A stretch of DNA of 64,000 bases from Bacteroidota bacterium (GCA_013286565.1 JABDFM010000007.1:1-64000); one strand, 5' to 3'. Positions 1 to 10,408 are shown, counted from the stretch's first letter. The notes: generated by a model not told the origin, from the sequence alone. A program made the numbers and translations.

Positions 1-2
1 CA

Positions 3-68
3 GATGTGCAAATGGAAGGTAAAAAACGCATGGGTATTGTGGAGTTTTTGAGGGGGGTGAGGTTGTAA
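3..68 (+). CDS. fmt: Methionyl-tRNA formyltransferase, C-terminal end only (truncated by window edge)
   Basis: Frame 3 reads [21 protein letters not shown], resembling the Fmt C-terminal 'GKKRM..FLRG' ending. Confidence 0.6.
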   Translation, partial: DVQMEGKKRMGIVEFLRGVRL

Positions 69-148
69 GACAACTACATACACCATCACTTTTCTGTCAT
101 AAATCAATAAATATTCATCATCAAACCCATTATCATTATTTTTGCCGG

Positions 149-943
149 ATGATGCAGGGAAATACCGCGAGGATAGCCAGCCTAAAAGCTGAAATTGAAC
201 CATTACGCCAGCAACTGATCGACCATGATCTTTATAAAAATATCCAAACCATTGATGATCTCCATGTTTTTATGGGTCACCATGTGTTTGCTGTGTGGGA
301 TTTTATGTCGCTGCTTAAATCTCTACAGCAAAAATTAACCTGCACCACTTTGCCATGGGTACCCGTTGGCAATGCCAATACCCGTTACCTCATCAACGAG
401 ATCGTTTTAGGTGAGGAGAGTGATGTTGATGCCGATGGAAACCGCACCAGTCATTTTGAATTGTACCTCGCTGCAATGCAGCAGGCGGGCTCCTCAGCAA
501 CAGGCATTAACAGTTTGTTGGGCGAATTAAACAACGGTAAAGATATCAGCGAGGCGTTGAATACCGCCAATATACCAACCACTGCCCGCCAGTTTGTAAA
601 ACATACTTTTGATGTTATCGATACCGGAAAATCACACATACAGGCAGCCGTATTTACTTTTGGCCGTGAAGACCTGATACCCGGCATGTTCATCAGTATG
701 GTAAAAGAGATCAGCAAACAACTGCCCGGCAAAGTAGATACGCTGATCTATTATTTGGAGCGCCATATTGAAGTAGATGGCGAACACCATTCACAATTAG
801 CTTACCAGATGACGGAAGAATTGTGCGGCGTTGACGAAAGTAAATGGATTGAAGCTACAGCGGCAGTGAAAGAAGCCCTGATAGCCCGTATCGCTTTATG
901 GGATGGCATTTTGAAAGAGATCAGAATTGTTGAAACAGCCTGA
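149..943 (+). CDS. DUF3050 family protein
   Basis: 264-aa ORF; '[38 protein letters not shown]' is characteristic of DUF3050. Confidence 0.8.
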   Translation: MMQGNTARIASLKAEIEPLRQQLIDHDLYKNIQTIDDLHVFMGHHVFAVWDFMSLLKSLQQKLTCTTLPWVPVGNANTRYLINEIVLGEESDVDADGNRTSHFELYLAAMQQAGSSATGINSLLGELNNGKDISEALNTANIPTTARQFVKHTFDVIDTGKSHIQAAVFTFGREDLIPGMFISMVKEISKQLPGKVDTLIYYLERHIEVDGEHHSQLAYQMTEELCGVDESKWIEATAAVKEALIARIALWDGILKEIRIVETA

Positions 944-947
944 TCTG

Positions 948-1784
948 CTAAACCTTATTCAATTCATCTACCAGCCCTTTGCTTAAGCGGTTAAAATAGC
1001 GTTTCACCCCAAAACCCATCACCCATTGGATGCCTTTGGTGGCATTGGTCAAAAAAACCTCATCGGCTTCATACAAAATATCTGGGTTGATCTGCGCCTC
1101 TGTAAACGGGATATTGCCTTGCTTGGCCAATTTGATGATCACCTGTCGCATCACCCCCTCTACACAGCCTTCGCTCAGGGCAGGTGTGTATAGATGACTT
1201 TTATACCAGACAAAAATATTGGAGCTACCCGCCTCGCATAAGAACCCGTTTTGGTTCAGTAAAAAGGTATCGTCCAGTTTGTTTTGGGTTTTAAATATGC
1301 CCGCCATGACATAGATCAATGAACTGCAGGTCTTAATGTTGGACAAGTAGTTGGTGGGCTTGGGTAGTTCCATAAAAATATCCATGATCAACCCCTTATC
1401 GTTCAAAAAATAGCGCGGCTCGTCCAGCGGCTGCAATTCAAGACAATACCCCATTTTGTTTTGCGTGGGTGTATATAAACCTTCTGCGTCGCGAAAAACA
1501 GTGAGGCGCAGACGCCCGTGTTTAATTTTATTCCGCGAGGCAAGCTGTTCAACCTTTTCCTTTAAGAACCAGGTGTCCATTTGCGAGTAACCATCAATTT
1601 TAAGGGCTTTCATCCCGCGCTGAAGCCGATCGGCATGCAGGTCGGCAAATTTAAGGTGCCCTTTCATCAGCCGCATACTTTCAAACAGGGCATCCCCATA
1701 CCTGAAAGCACGATTGGCTGTAGTTAGCACCTTGCTATCAGCTGGCAAAAGCTCGCCGTTAAAATTGATAAAAACAGGTACCAT
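948..1784 (-). CDS. Class IV aminotransferase (branched-chain aminotransferase / aminodeoxychorismate lyase-like)
   Basis: FRYGDALFESMR and SNIFV/EAGSSN motifs typical of PLP fold-type IV enzymes. Confidence 0.85.
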   Translation of the reverse strand: MVPVFINFNGELLPADSKVLTTANRAFRYGDALFESMRLMKGHLKFADLHADRLQRGMKALKIDGYSQMDTWFLKEKVEQLASRNKIKHGRLRLTVFRDAEGLYTPTQNKMGYCLELQPLDEPRYFLNDKGLIMDIFMELPKPTNYLSNIKTCSSLIYVMAGIFKTQNKLDDTFLLNQNGFLCEAGSSNIFVWYKSHLYTPALSEGCVEGVMRQVIIKLAKQGNIPFTEAQINPDILYEADEVFLTNATKGIQWVMGFGVKRYFNRLSKGLVDELNKV

Positions 1785-1920
1785 AAGCCCCTCCTAAATC
1801 CTCCCCTGTAGGGAGGACTTTTTTGTTAGTATGTTATAAATATTTTCACTCATGTCACAACCTGATTTTTTAATTTTAGTTTTTAAAGTCTCCCCAACAG
1901 GGGGAGATTTAGAGGGGGCC
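1785..1920. repeat. Inverted-end element, GCCCC...CTCCCC-nnnn-GGGGAG...ACTTT family, ~136 bp
   Basis: Left AAGCCCCTCCTAAATCCTCCCCTGTAGGGAGGACTTT; right AAAGTCTCCCCAACAGGGGGAGATTTAGAGGGGGC; right end identical (34-35 nt, reverse complement) to 56378-56412. Confidence 0.8.
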
Positions 1921-2943
1921 CGCATTAGAATATTTGCGCCATTTTTGTAAAACTGTTTCAAAGTCCTCTGGCAGAGGTGCTTCAAAATGAATATATTTTT
2001 TTTGCGAAGGATGCACAAAACCTAAGGTTTGGGCGTGCAGCGCCTGCCGTGGCATCAGTTCAAAACAATTTTCAACGAATTGTTTGTATTTACTAAAAAC
2101 CGTCCCTTTTAATATTTTGTCGCCCCCGTAAGCTGCATCGCTGAATAATGGGTGCCCAATATGTTTCATGTGCGCCCTGATCTGGTGTGTGCGGCCGGTC
2201 TCGAGTTGACATTCGATCAGCGTTACATAGTTCAACCTTTCCAAAACCTTATAATGCGTTACGGACCATTTTCCTTTTTCCGGGTCGTCATAGATCGACA
2301 TTACCCGGCGGTCGTTCACACTACGCCCGATATAACCCGTTACTGTCCCGTCCTGCTCAATATCGCCCCAAACTAAGGCAAGATATTTACGGGTGATGGT
2401 ATGATCGAAAAACTGGCGGGCAAGATAGGTCATGGAACGTTCGTTCTTACTGATGAGCAACAAGCCTGAAGTATCCTTATCAATACGGTGGACCAAACCT
2501 GGCCTGCCATCATTACCCGGCAAGGTGGGCAATTGCTGAAAGTGGTAAACCAGGCCGTTTACCAAAGTACCTGTATAATTATTGTAACCGGGGTGCACCA
2601 CCATTCCGGCTGCTTTGTTCACCACCAGCACATCATCATCCTCATAAGCAATATTCAGCGGCAGGTTTTCAGGGTAAACTTCGGTGTCCCTCGGCGGATG
2701 CGGCAGCACAACCGAAATAACATCCTGGGGTTTAACCTTGTAACTCGCCTTTATTGGTTTATCGTTAACCAGTACGTTTCCCTGTTCAATCGCATTCTGA
2801 ATACGATTCCGTGAAGCATTTTCAACGCGCGTCATCAAAAATTTATCGATGCGCAACAACGATTGACCCTTATCAACTATTATCCGCAGGTGTTCATATA
2901 GATCCTGTTCTTCCTGCTCTAATAACTCTTCCGGGTTTATCAT
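1909..2943 (-). CDS. rluD: RluD-family 23S rRNA pseudouridine synthase
   Basis: S4 domain + GRPGLVHRIDKDTSGLLLISK catalytic motif; likely start MINPEELLEQEE (ATG at 2943) rather than the longer ORF. Confidence 0.9.
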   Translation of the reverse strand: MINPEELLEQEEQDLYEHLRIIVDKGQSLLRIDKFLMTRVENASRNRIQNAIEQGNVLVNDKPIKASYKVKPQDVISVVLPHPPRDTEVYPENLPLNIAYEDDDVLVVNKAAGMVVHPGYNNYTGTLVNGLVYHFQQLPTLPGNDGRPGLVHRIDKDTSGLLLISKNERSMTYLARQFFDHTITRKYLALVWGDIEQDGTVTGYIGRSVNDRRVMSIYDDPEKGKWSVTHYKVLERLNYVTLIECQLETGRTHQIRAHMKHIGHPLFSDAAYGGDKILKGTVFSKYKQFVENCFELMPRQALHAQTLGFVHPSQKKYIHFEAPLPEDFETVLQKWRKYSNAGPL

Positions 2944-3009
2944 TAGGGCAAAAGTAATCGTTTTTTCATTAGCGTGATGATTGATAAATACTTGTTTTAA
3001 ATTTACCGG

Positions 3010-3900
3010 ATGAATATAGATTTCGAGATTTTTAGCCCTGTTCATCAAATCCAGGATAAACTATTTGATGAACACGGTTTAAAAGTTTTCATCAAGCGTG
3101 ACGATATGATCCATCCCATTATATCAGGCAATAAATGGCGCAAATTAAAATATCTGTTAAAACAGGCGCAAACCGAAAACAAAACCCACCTGGTCACCTT
3201 TGGCGGGGCTTATTCTAATCATTTACTGGCAACTGCTGCTTCGGCAGCAAAGTTTGGTTTTAAGTCGACAGGATTTGTGCGTGGCGAAGAAGTAAATAAC
3301 GACACCTTATTCCTATGCCGCTTACACGGCATGAACTTAATATTTACCGACCGTGAAAGCTATCGTGATAAATCGGCCTTATTTAGCAAACATTTTTCTG
3401 ATTATCCCGATGCCTTTTTTATTGACGAAGGCGGTGCATCGCCATTAGCGGCTAAAGGCTGCAGTGAATTGATTAATGAGCTAACTGACCGTTACGACCA
3501 TATCTTCTGCGCCTGCGGCACCGGAACAACTGCAGCGGGCATTATTAACGGCATTGCCCAACATCAGTTTAAAACACAGTTTCACGGAGTACCGGTATTG
3601 AAGAAGGGTGAATTTTTAAGAAATGACATTGACCATTTTTTAACTGAGCCAGCGGAATATCAATTACACACCGAATACCACTTTGGGGGCTATGGCAAAG
3701 TGACTGATGAATTGATTGAATTTGTGAAACAGTTTGTAGCCTCGACCGGGATATTGATCGAGCCCATTTATATGGGTAAAATGTTATATGCCCTATACGA
3801 TCTTATCGAAAAAAAACACTTCGCCACCGGTAGCCGAATACTGGTTATCCATACCGGGGGAATTTGGGGTTTATTGGGGATGAAGGGGAAGTTTATCTAA
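3010..3900 (+). CDS. 1-aminocyclopropane-1-carboxylate deaminase / D-cysteine desulfhydrase family PLP enzyme
   Basis: KRDDMIHPIISGNKWRKLKYLL, TFGGAYSNHL, CGTGTTAAGI motifs. Confidence 0.85.
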   Translation: MNIDFEIFSPVHQIQDKLFDEHGLKVFIKRDDMIHPIISGNKWRKLKYLLKQAQTENKTHLVTFGGAYSNHLLATAASAAKFGFKSTGFVRGEEVNNDTLFLCRLHGMNLIFTDRESYRDKSALFSKHFSDYPDAFFIDEGGASPLAAKGCSELINELTDRYDHIFCACGTGTTAAGIINGIAQHQFKTQFHGVPVLKKGEFLRNDIDHFLTEPAEYQLHTEYHFGGYGKVTDELIEFVKQFVASTGILIEPIYMGKMLYALYDLIEKKHFATGSRILVIHTGGIWGLLGMKGKFI

Positions 3901-4088
3901 TCATTTCGCGCCGAAAATCACTGCTCTCTAAAAAGATTTTCAAGTAAATTCCTGAAAACTATTTTCGGGTTTAGTCCAAAAACCAACTTTAAACAATTTA
4001 AAGTTACTTTTTCGTCAATCGGTTCAAAAACGGCTTAAATTGTTGTTTCTGAGCACTTTTTAGTAGATTTGTAGAAATCAAACTGCAT

Positions 4089-5420
4089 ATGTATAACCTA
4101 AAAGTTGCTCCAGAAAATGTACAGGATACGCTAAACAAACATATCCTTGCCGATGGCTTCGACCTTACTTTTGACATGGAAAAAAGCAAAGGCGTTTATA
4201 TTTATGATGCCAAACATAAACGCACCTACCTCGACTTTTTTACCTGCTTTGCTTCAGTCCCTTTAGGCTATAATCACCCTAAAATGGTTAATGATGAAGA
4301 GTTCAAAAAGAACTTGATGCTTGCGGCGCTCACCAACCCTTCCAACTCTGATATCTACACTGCGCAATACGCCCAGTTTGTGGAGACGTTTGACAGGGTG
4401 GGCATACCTGAATACCTGCCCCATGCCTTTTTTATATCCGGCGGATCGTTGGCGATTGAAAATGCCCTTAAAGTGGCTATGGATTGGAAAGTGCAGAAAA
4501 ACTTTGCAAAAGGCTATACTAAAGAAAAAGGATTCAAGGTGTTGCATTTCGAGCATGCTTTTCATGGGCGAAGCGGTTATACATTAAGCTTAACCAATAC
4601 ACTTCCAGTTAAAACAAAATGGTTCGCCAAGTTTGATTGGCCAAGGGTTTCCTTTCCGCAGATCAATTTCCCCTATTCAGATAGTAACCACGAGGATCTG
4701 TTAAACAGGGAAGAATTATCCATTTCGCAGATCAAAAAAGCGTTTGAGGTGAATAAGGATGACATTTGCGCCATCATTATTGAACCCATACAATCTGAAG
4801 GCGGCGATAACCATGTAAGGCAGGAGTTCCTGGAGCAATTGAGGCAACTGGCTGATGAGAATGAAGCTATGCTGATCTATGATGAGGTGCAAACCGGTGT
4901 AGGGCTTACAGGCAAGTTCTGGTGCCACGAGCACTTTGGCGAAAACGCCCGTCCTGATATATTGGCTTTCGGTAAAAAGATGCAGGTATGCGGTATCCTG
5001 GCCGGAAAAAAGGTTGATGAGATTGAAGATAATGTATTTCATGTATCATCACGTATCAATTCAACATGGGGCGGCAGCCTGGTAGATATGGTGCGTTCAT
5101 CCAAAATAATGGAGATCATTGAAGAAGATAACTTGTGCGAAAATGCAGCGACCGTGGGCGAATACCTGCAAAACGAATTATTAAAGATCGCTGAAAAGAA
5201 CTCCATGATCAGCAATGTAAGGGGCAAAGGATTACTAACCGCATTTGATTTTCAAAATAAAGCCCAACGGGATAGCTTTGTAAAAGAAGGCATGAAAAAG
5301 GACGTGATGTTCCTTGGTTGCGGCAGCCAAACCATACGTTTCAGACCGGCTCTTATTATGGATAAAGATCATATTGACGAAGGTCTCAGCATCCTTGAAA
5401 AAATATTAGGCATATTATAA
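4089..5420 (+). CDS. lat: L-lysine 6-transaminase
   Basis: Class III aminotransferase; 'DFFTCFASVPLGYNHPKM', 'EPIQSEGGDNH', 'FGKKMQVCGILAG' as in lysine-epsilon-aminotransferases. Confidence 0.85.
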   Translation: MYNLKVAPENVQDTLNKHILADGFDLTFDMEKSKGVYIYDAKHKRTYLDFFTCFASVPLGYNHPKMVNDEEFKKNLMLAALTNPSNSDIYTAQYAQFVETFDRVGIPEYLPHAFFISGGSLAIENALKVAMDWKVQKNFAKGYTKEKGFKVLHFEHAFHGRSGYTLSLTNTLPVKTKWFAKFDWPRVSFPQINFPYSDSNHEDLLNREELSISQIKKAFEVNKDDICAIIIEPIQSEGGDNHVRQEFLEQLRQLADENEAMLIYDEVQTGVGLTGKFWCHEHFGENARPDILAFGKKMQVCGILAGKKVDEIEDNVFHVSSRINSTWGGSLVDMVRSSKIMEIIEEDNLCENAATVGEYLQNELLKIAEKNSMISNVRGKGLLTAFDFQNKAQRDSFVKEGMKKDVMFLGCGSQTIRFRPALIMDKDHIDEGLSILEKILGIL

Positions 5421-5445
5421 TAAGAATGTAATATTTTCGCTACAG

Positions 5446-5481
5446 AGCACCTGTTTGTACAAACAACAGGTGCTTTTTTTG
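5446..5481 (+). terminator. Rho-independent terminator after lysine aminotransferase
   Basis: AGCACCTGTT-tgtacaaac-AACAGGTGCT followed by T run. Confidence 0.85.
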
Positions 5482-5631
5482 TGTTCTACATACTATAATT
5501 CCTTGTTTACGTTTATAAACTATCTATATATTAATATATACTATTTTTTAACCACAATAGGCAATATTTTTAATTATTATAGTGTTTAATTTTGCATTTA
5601 TATATTCTTTGATGGGGTATTGGTAGCGATT

Positions 5632-6072
5632 ATGAGCAAACATATAGAAAAATTAAAAAAGCAATTATTAGAGATATCTGAAGTTGTTAATTCATTCCGG
5701 TCTGAAGCTGTACAAGTAAAGATCATCGACCGTTTTTTAGACGCGATCATAGAATCGGAGAAAAGTGAAGCTGAAGGAGCAGATACTTTTAGCAAGAAGG
5801 GCCGCAAGCAAAGATCTGGTGATGAGGATGATAACCTTTCGCAAGGCCGTAAAAAACCAGGTGCAACTAAGATCCTGAATCAATTATTATCAACTGATTT
5901 CTTTACCAGCAGGCATTCCATATCTGATATTGCCGACTATTGTAAAGATAATTTCTCTTCGGATTTTAAAACTTCCGAACTGTCAGGCATACTTTTAAAA
6001 CTGGCAAAGGAAAACAAACTGAGAAGAGAAAGAAGCAATGATAATAATCGTTTTGAATACGTAAAAGCCTAA
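5632..6072 (+). CDS. Hypothetical protein with basic linker and possible C-terminal winged-helix-like region
   Basis: ORF with ATG at 5632 (MSKHIEKLKKQLLEISE...), preceded by TAATTTTG (-7-like). Confidence 0.6.
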   Translation: MSKHIEKLKKQLLEISEVVNSFRSEAVQVKIIDRFLDAIIESEKSEAEGADTFSKKGRKQRSGDEDDNLSQGRKKPGATKILNQLLSTDFFTSRHSISDIADYCKDNFSSDFKTSELSGILLKLAKENKLRRERSNDNNRFEYVKA

Positions 6073-6075
6073 TTT

Positions 6076-6116
6076 CCGTAGAGACGCAATACTTTGCGTC
6101 TCTCTTAAATTTACGG
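6076..6116. terminator. GTAGAGACGCAA palindrome between convergent stop codons (bidirectional terminator/repeat)
   Basis: AGAGACGCAA-tact-TTGCGTCTCT at 6080-6103 with outer CCGTA/TACGG; related copy at 44779-44804. Confidence 0.75.
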
Positions 6117-6117
6117 A

Positions 6118-6840
6118 TTATCTAAGATCAAATACACTATCCACTCCTAAGATCTTCCTTGAAGTAAAGCCTTCAGCAAATTTCACGCCGATGCTTTTTC
6201 CAAATTCACGTGCCCTTGCCTCAACGACCTGTACAAATTCGGGTGATGATATATAGGTTTGAGGTTCATCCTGCCATTCGGGGTTAAAAAACTGCGAGCC
6301 GTAAGCACGGACACTTTCTATTTTTTTATCCCAATGATCGGTCACATCCACCAATATATCCGGTTTAATATAGTTATCCTGTATAAAATGCAATACCAAT
6401 TTAGGCCGCCATGCTTCCTGTGCCTGTCCGTTATAGCTGGTTTCAATTTTTCGCAAACCGGATAGGAATGCAGCGGATTCCACCAATTCATTTGCCCTGC
6501 CATGGTCCGGGTGACGGTCATGATAAGCGTTGGTGATAATTATGCCGGGCTGGTAACGGCGTATTACTTCGATCACCTTTAACTGGTAATCTCTTGTGTT
6601 TTCAAAAAAACCATCAGGTAAAGAAAGATTATCCCTGACCGCAAGCCCGAGTATTTTGGCGGCGGCAGCGGCTTCCTGATCACGGATCTCGGCTGATCCT
6701 CTTGTACCTAACTCGCCTCGGGTAAGGTCAACAATACCCACCTTTTTGCCGTTTGCGATCTCTTTTAAAACAGTGCCTGCACAACCCAATTCCGCATCAT
6801 CCGGGTGAACAGGCAAAACCAATATGTCTAATTTAAGCAT
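6118..6840 (-). CDS. bshB1: Bacillithiol biosynthesis deacetylase BshB1
   Basis: LDILVLPVHPDDAELGCAGT ... DLTRGELGTRG ... DRHPDHGRA LmbE-type deacetylase, BshB1-like. Confidence 0.88.
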   Translation of the reverse strand: MLKLDILVLPVHPDDAELGCAGTVLKEIANGKKVGIVDLTRGELGTRGSAEIRDQEAAAAAKILGLAVRDNLSLPDGFFENTRDYQLKVIEVIRRYQPGIIITNAYHDRHPDHGRANELVESAAFLSGLRKIETSYNGQAQEAWRPKLVLHFIQDNYIKPDILVDVTDHWDKKIESVRAYGSQFFNPEWQDEPQTYISSPEFVQVVEARAREFGKSIGVKFAEGFTSRKILGVDSVFDLR

Positions 6841-6853
6841 ATATGAAATGGAA

Positions 6854-7354
6854 TTAATGGCCAGCAGACAGTAAACGTGCTATCTTTTTCCTGATCTTGG
6901 AAGAAGTTGGCTTGGTGAACGGATAAAAGAAATCGGTAACCAGGCCCGCTTTGCTGATCAGGTATTTATGAAAATTCCATCTTGGAGCAGAATTCAGTTT
7001 ACCGTTTTGTTTTTTCTCAGCCAAAAACTTGTACAAAGGATCGGCATAAGGCCCTCTTACTCTTATTTTTTCAAAAACCGGGTAATTAACACCTGTATTC
7101 TCACAAAACGCATCTATTTCATGACCTTCGAGGGGTTCCTGCCCGCCAAAATCGTTCGACGGAAAAGCAAGTATCTCGAAATCCTGGTCTTTAAATTCGT
7201 TCTTTAATGCTGATAAATCTTTAAGCTGAGGGGTAAAACCACACTGAGAAGCGGTGTTTACTATCAAAAGTACCTTATCCTTATATTCGGATAAGTTGAG
7301 TTCTTCACCGTTTAACTGTTGTATGTTAAACTGGTAGATGCTGTTATTATTCAT
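6854..7354 (-). CDS. Glutathione peroxidase-family (thiol peroxidase)
   Basis: VNTASQCGFTPQ, FPSNDFGGQEP, WNFHKYLI motifs. Confidence 0.9.
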   Translation of the reverse strand: MNNNSIYQFNIQQLNGEELNLSEYKDKVLLIVNTASQCGFTPQLKDLSALKNEFKDQDFEILAFPSNDFGGQEPLEGHEIDAFCENTGVNYPVFEKIRVRGPYADPLYKFLAEKKQNGKLNSAPRWNFHKYLISKAGLVTDFFYPFTKPTSSKIRKKIARLLSAGH

Positions 7355-7356
7355 TA

Positions 7357-7971
7357 CTAATTGTTAGAGGAATAGTACCCCGCCTGCTGAAGAATAGACT
7401 CGATATCGCGCTCTTCATAAGGGTCATACGTTTCCTTTAGATTATGGCCGAAAACACGTGCAACGGATTGCAGCATAAATGCTTTTAAACCGCCTTTCAA
7501 ATCTTTGACCATATCATAGCTTGTAGTTCCTGTCTGCCTGTCTATCAGTTTAATTAGCACTTCTCCCTGACTAATTGTCAGATTCTCTATTTCGCGTTTA
7601 AACAGGTCTTTTATTTGTGTTTCGCAAGCATTTATCATTTCCTTCTGCTTGCCTTTATCAGCTGTAGTTGCCAGGTCGCGCTGCAATTGCTGGTATCTAT
7701 CTGCAGCAAACTTGGCGTAAGGCAATACTTTATAGATGTTATACCTTAAACGATTATAATCATCACGTTCGGCTTTGCTTTTAAATATCCTTACATCAAC
7801 GATCTTGACCTCCTCAGTTACGATCATTGGTGTCAGTTCACCGTCCAAAAGTGTGACATAAGTTCTTAGGGTATCATTTTTGCCAAGTTGTATTGGACGG
7901 GGTTGCTTTTCCTGGGCTTTTACAACTCCCAGGCTACAGCAAAACAGTAAAAGAAAACCAATAAATTTCAT
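7357..7971 (-). CDS. DUF4294 family protein, secreted
   Basis: Signal peptide MKFIGFLLLFCCSLGVVKAQ at 7971; RDDYNRLRYNIYKVLPYAKFAADRYQQL; the 298-aa ORF start is too far upstream. Confidence 0.7.
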   Translation of the reverse strand: MKFIGFLLLFCCSLGVVKAQEKQPRPIQLGKNDTLRTYVTLLDGELTPMIVTEEVKIVDVRIFKSKAERDDYNRLRYNIYKVLPYAKFAADRYQQLQRDLATTADKGKQKEMINACETQIKDLFKREIENLTISQGEVLIKLIDRQTGTTSYDMVKDLKGGLKAFMLQSVARVFGHNLKETYDPYEERDIESILQQAGYYSSNN

Positions 7972-8075
7972 AATTTTACGTACTACAAAATTAACGCAAT
8001 TTCTTTGGTATTTAAATAATAACCTGCAATTTAATAATTTGTTGCAAGTTAATGATATTATACGCGGATTTGACC

Positions 8076-10298
8076 ATGAAAGATTTAGTGATAGATATAG
8101 AAGCCGAAAAGAATGAGATACTGAAAAGATATCGTGCTTTGCTGCGTGCCAGTAAGTCAACCTTGCAAAAGGGTGATAAGCGCATGATACGCAAAGCCTT
8201 TGATATGGCCCTGGAAAGCCATAAGGATATGCGCCGCAAATCGGGCGAACCATATATATACCATCCTATTGCCGTAGCACAGATCGCTGCTGAAGAAATA
8301 GGTTTGGGAACCACCTCTATCGTATGTGCCCTATTACATGATGTGGTGGAGGATACTGCCGTATCACTCGAGGATATTGAAAGGGAATTCGGAAAAAAGG
8401 TAGCCATGATCATTGATGGCTTAACCAAAATATCGGGCGTTTTTGATACCAATAGCTCCTTACAGGCCGAGAACTTCCGTAAAATGCTGCTTACCCTTGC
8501 CGATGATGTAAGGGTGATATTGATCAAGCTTGCCGACAGGCTACACAATATGCGCACGATGGAGTTTATGCCGCGCGATAAGCAGCTTAAGCTTTCATCT
8601 GAAACAGTTTACCTGTATGCCCCGCTTGCACACCGATTGGGCTTGTATGCCATAAAATCTGAGCTGGAAGACCTTTCCATGAAGTATATGGAACGCGAGA
8701 CCTACCAGTTCATCAAAAATAAACTGAACGAGAAAAAGGCGGAACGCGAGAAATTTATCAGGGATTTTATTGAGCCGCTAAAAAAAGTATTAGAGGGACA
8801 AGGTTTACATGCCGATGTATTTGGCAGGCCGAAATCCATCCATTCCATCTGGAATAAGATGAAGAAAAAGGCTATCCCTTTTGAAGAGGTATATGACCTT
8901 TTTGCCATCAGGATCATATTGGATAGCACGCCCGATACTGAAAAATCAGAGTGCTGGAAGGCTTATTCGATAGTTACTGATCTTTATCGCCCAAATCCCG
9001 ACCGTCTGCGCGACTGGATATCATCCCCAAAAGCTAATGGATACGAATCGCTTCACACTACCGTAATGGGTCCCCGCGGCCAATGGGTTGAGGTGCAGAT
9101 ACGTACCAAAAGGATGAATGAGATAGCTGAAAAAGGTTTTGCCGCGCACTGGAAATACAAGGAGTCATCAAGCGATAGCGGGCTTGACCAATGGGTGCAA
9201 AAAGTACGCGATATGCTGAAAAACCCTGAGTCCAATGCGCTGGATTTTCTGGATGATTTTAAAATGAACCTGTTTTCGGACGAGATATTCATTTTTACAC
9301 CTAAGGGTGCGCTTATCCAGTTACCGTTAAATGCTACCGCACTTGATTTTGCTTTCGAAATACATACCGATGTAGGCGCAAGTTGTATCGGCGCAAAAGT
9401 GAACCATAAGCTGGTACCGCTAAGCTATAAGCTGCAAAATGGCGACCAGGTGGAGGTAATTACCTCGAGCAAGCAAACGCCTAAGGAAGACTGGCTGAAT
9501 ATAGTGGTAACTGCCAAAGCAAAAGCCAAGATAAAATCGGCCCTGAAAGAAGAAAAACGGAAGATCGCTGATAACGGCAAGGAGATTTTGGAGCGTAAGA
9601 TGAAATCATTAAAGATCACTTACAACTCCGAGAACATCCATAAGCTGAGTTATTACTTCAAGCTCCAATCTACCCAGGACCTGTTCTATAATGTCGCCGA
9701 AGGCATTATAGACATGAAAGACCTGAAAGAATACCAGGCATCAGAAAAAGTAATTGAGAACAAGCCACAGGATAAAATAGAGGGCGAACAGGTGCAAAGC
9801 CTTTTGCGCAGTATTAAAGCCAAGGACAGCGATATGCTGCTTATTGGCGAGGATATGCAAAAGATAGACTATAAACTGGCCAACTGCTGCAATCCTATCC
9901 CCGGTGATGATGTGTTTGGTTTCATTACGGTAAGCGATGGTATAAAAATACACCGCACAAATTGCCCCAATGCGGCCAAGCTGATGGCCAACTACGGCTA
10001 CCGCATAGTAAAAGCAAAATGGACCAACCAGCAGGAACTTGCATTTTTAACCGGCTTAAGAATTACGGGTATTGATGATGTGGGGTTGATCAATAAATTA
10101 ACCACAGTTATATCCAACGACTTTAAGGTAAATATGCGCTCTATAACTGTTGATAGCGATAATGGCATTTTTGAAGGCTCTATAATGGTATATGTGAACG
10201 ATACTGAGCATTTGGAGAGCCTGGTAAAAAGACTGAAAATGGTAAAAGGGGTAACCTCCGTAAACCGTTTTGATTCGGCTATTGAGAAAGCATCTTGA
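8076..10298 (+). CDS. Bifunctional (p)ppGpp synthetase/hydrolase (RelA/SpoT)
   Basis: HD (ALLHDVVEDT), synthetase (YDLFAIRIIL), TGS and ACT domains; start ATG 8076. Confidence 0.95.
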   Translation: MKDLVIDIEAEKNEILKRYRALLRASKSTLQKGDKRMIRKAFDMALESHKDMRRKSGEPYIYHPIAVAQIAAEEIGLGTTSIVCALLHDVVEDTAVSLEDIEREFGKKVAMIIDGLTKISGVFDTNSSLQAENFRKMLLTLADDVRVILIKLADRLHNMRTMEFMPRDKQLKLSSETVYLYAPLAHRLGLYAIKSELEDLSMKYMERETYQFIKNKLNEKKAEREKFIRDFIEPLKKVLEGQGLHADVFGRPKSIHSIWNKMKKKAIPFEEVYDLFAIRIILDSTPDTEKSECWKAYSIVTDLYRPNPDRLRDWISSPKANGYESLHTTVMGPRGQWVEVQIRTKRMNEIAEKGFAAHWKYKESSSDSGLDQWVQKVRDMLKNPESNALDFLDDFKMNLFSDEIFIFTPKGALIQLPLNATALDFAFEIHTDVGASCIGAKVNHKLVPLSYKLQNGDQVEVITSSKQTPKEDWLNIVVTAKAKAKIKSALKEEKRKIADNGKEILERKMKSLKITYNSENIHKLSYYFKLQSTQDLFYNVAEGIIDMKDLKEYQASEKVIENKPQDKIEGEQVQSLLRSIKAKDSDMLLIGEDMQKIDYKLANCCNPIPGDDVFGFITVSDGIKIHRTNCPNAAKLMANYGYRIVKAKWTNQQELAFLTGLRITGIDDVGLINKLTTVISNDFKVNMRSITVDSDNGIFEGSIMVYVNDTEHLESLVKRLKMVKGVTSVNRFDSAIEKAS

Positions 10299-10405
10299 TG
10301 ATAGTTGATTAAGTTAAGTGGCTGACTGAGTTGATTAAGTTTTTTAAACCAATCAACCCAATCCAACTTATTCAACTCAATCAACTTAATAAACTCCAAA
10401 CTAAT
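10299..10405. repeat. Intergenic inverted word array (word ~ GTTGATTAAGTT)
   Basis: Left AGTTGATTAAGTTAAG..GAGTTGATTAAGTT; right AATCAACCCAATCCAACTTATTCAACTCAATCAACTTAAT. Confidence 0.8.
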
Positions 10406-10408
10406 TAA

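Noticed and set aside
451-732. Numerous small antisense ORFs (e.g. 451-732, 2488-2814, 4263-4565, 10001-10441, 37195-37491)
   Set aside because: All lie wholly opposite well-supported genes with no independent coding evidence.
1794-2018. 74-aa minus-strand ORF
   Set aside because: Consists of the inverted-repeat element plus a different frame of rluD; not a plausible gene.
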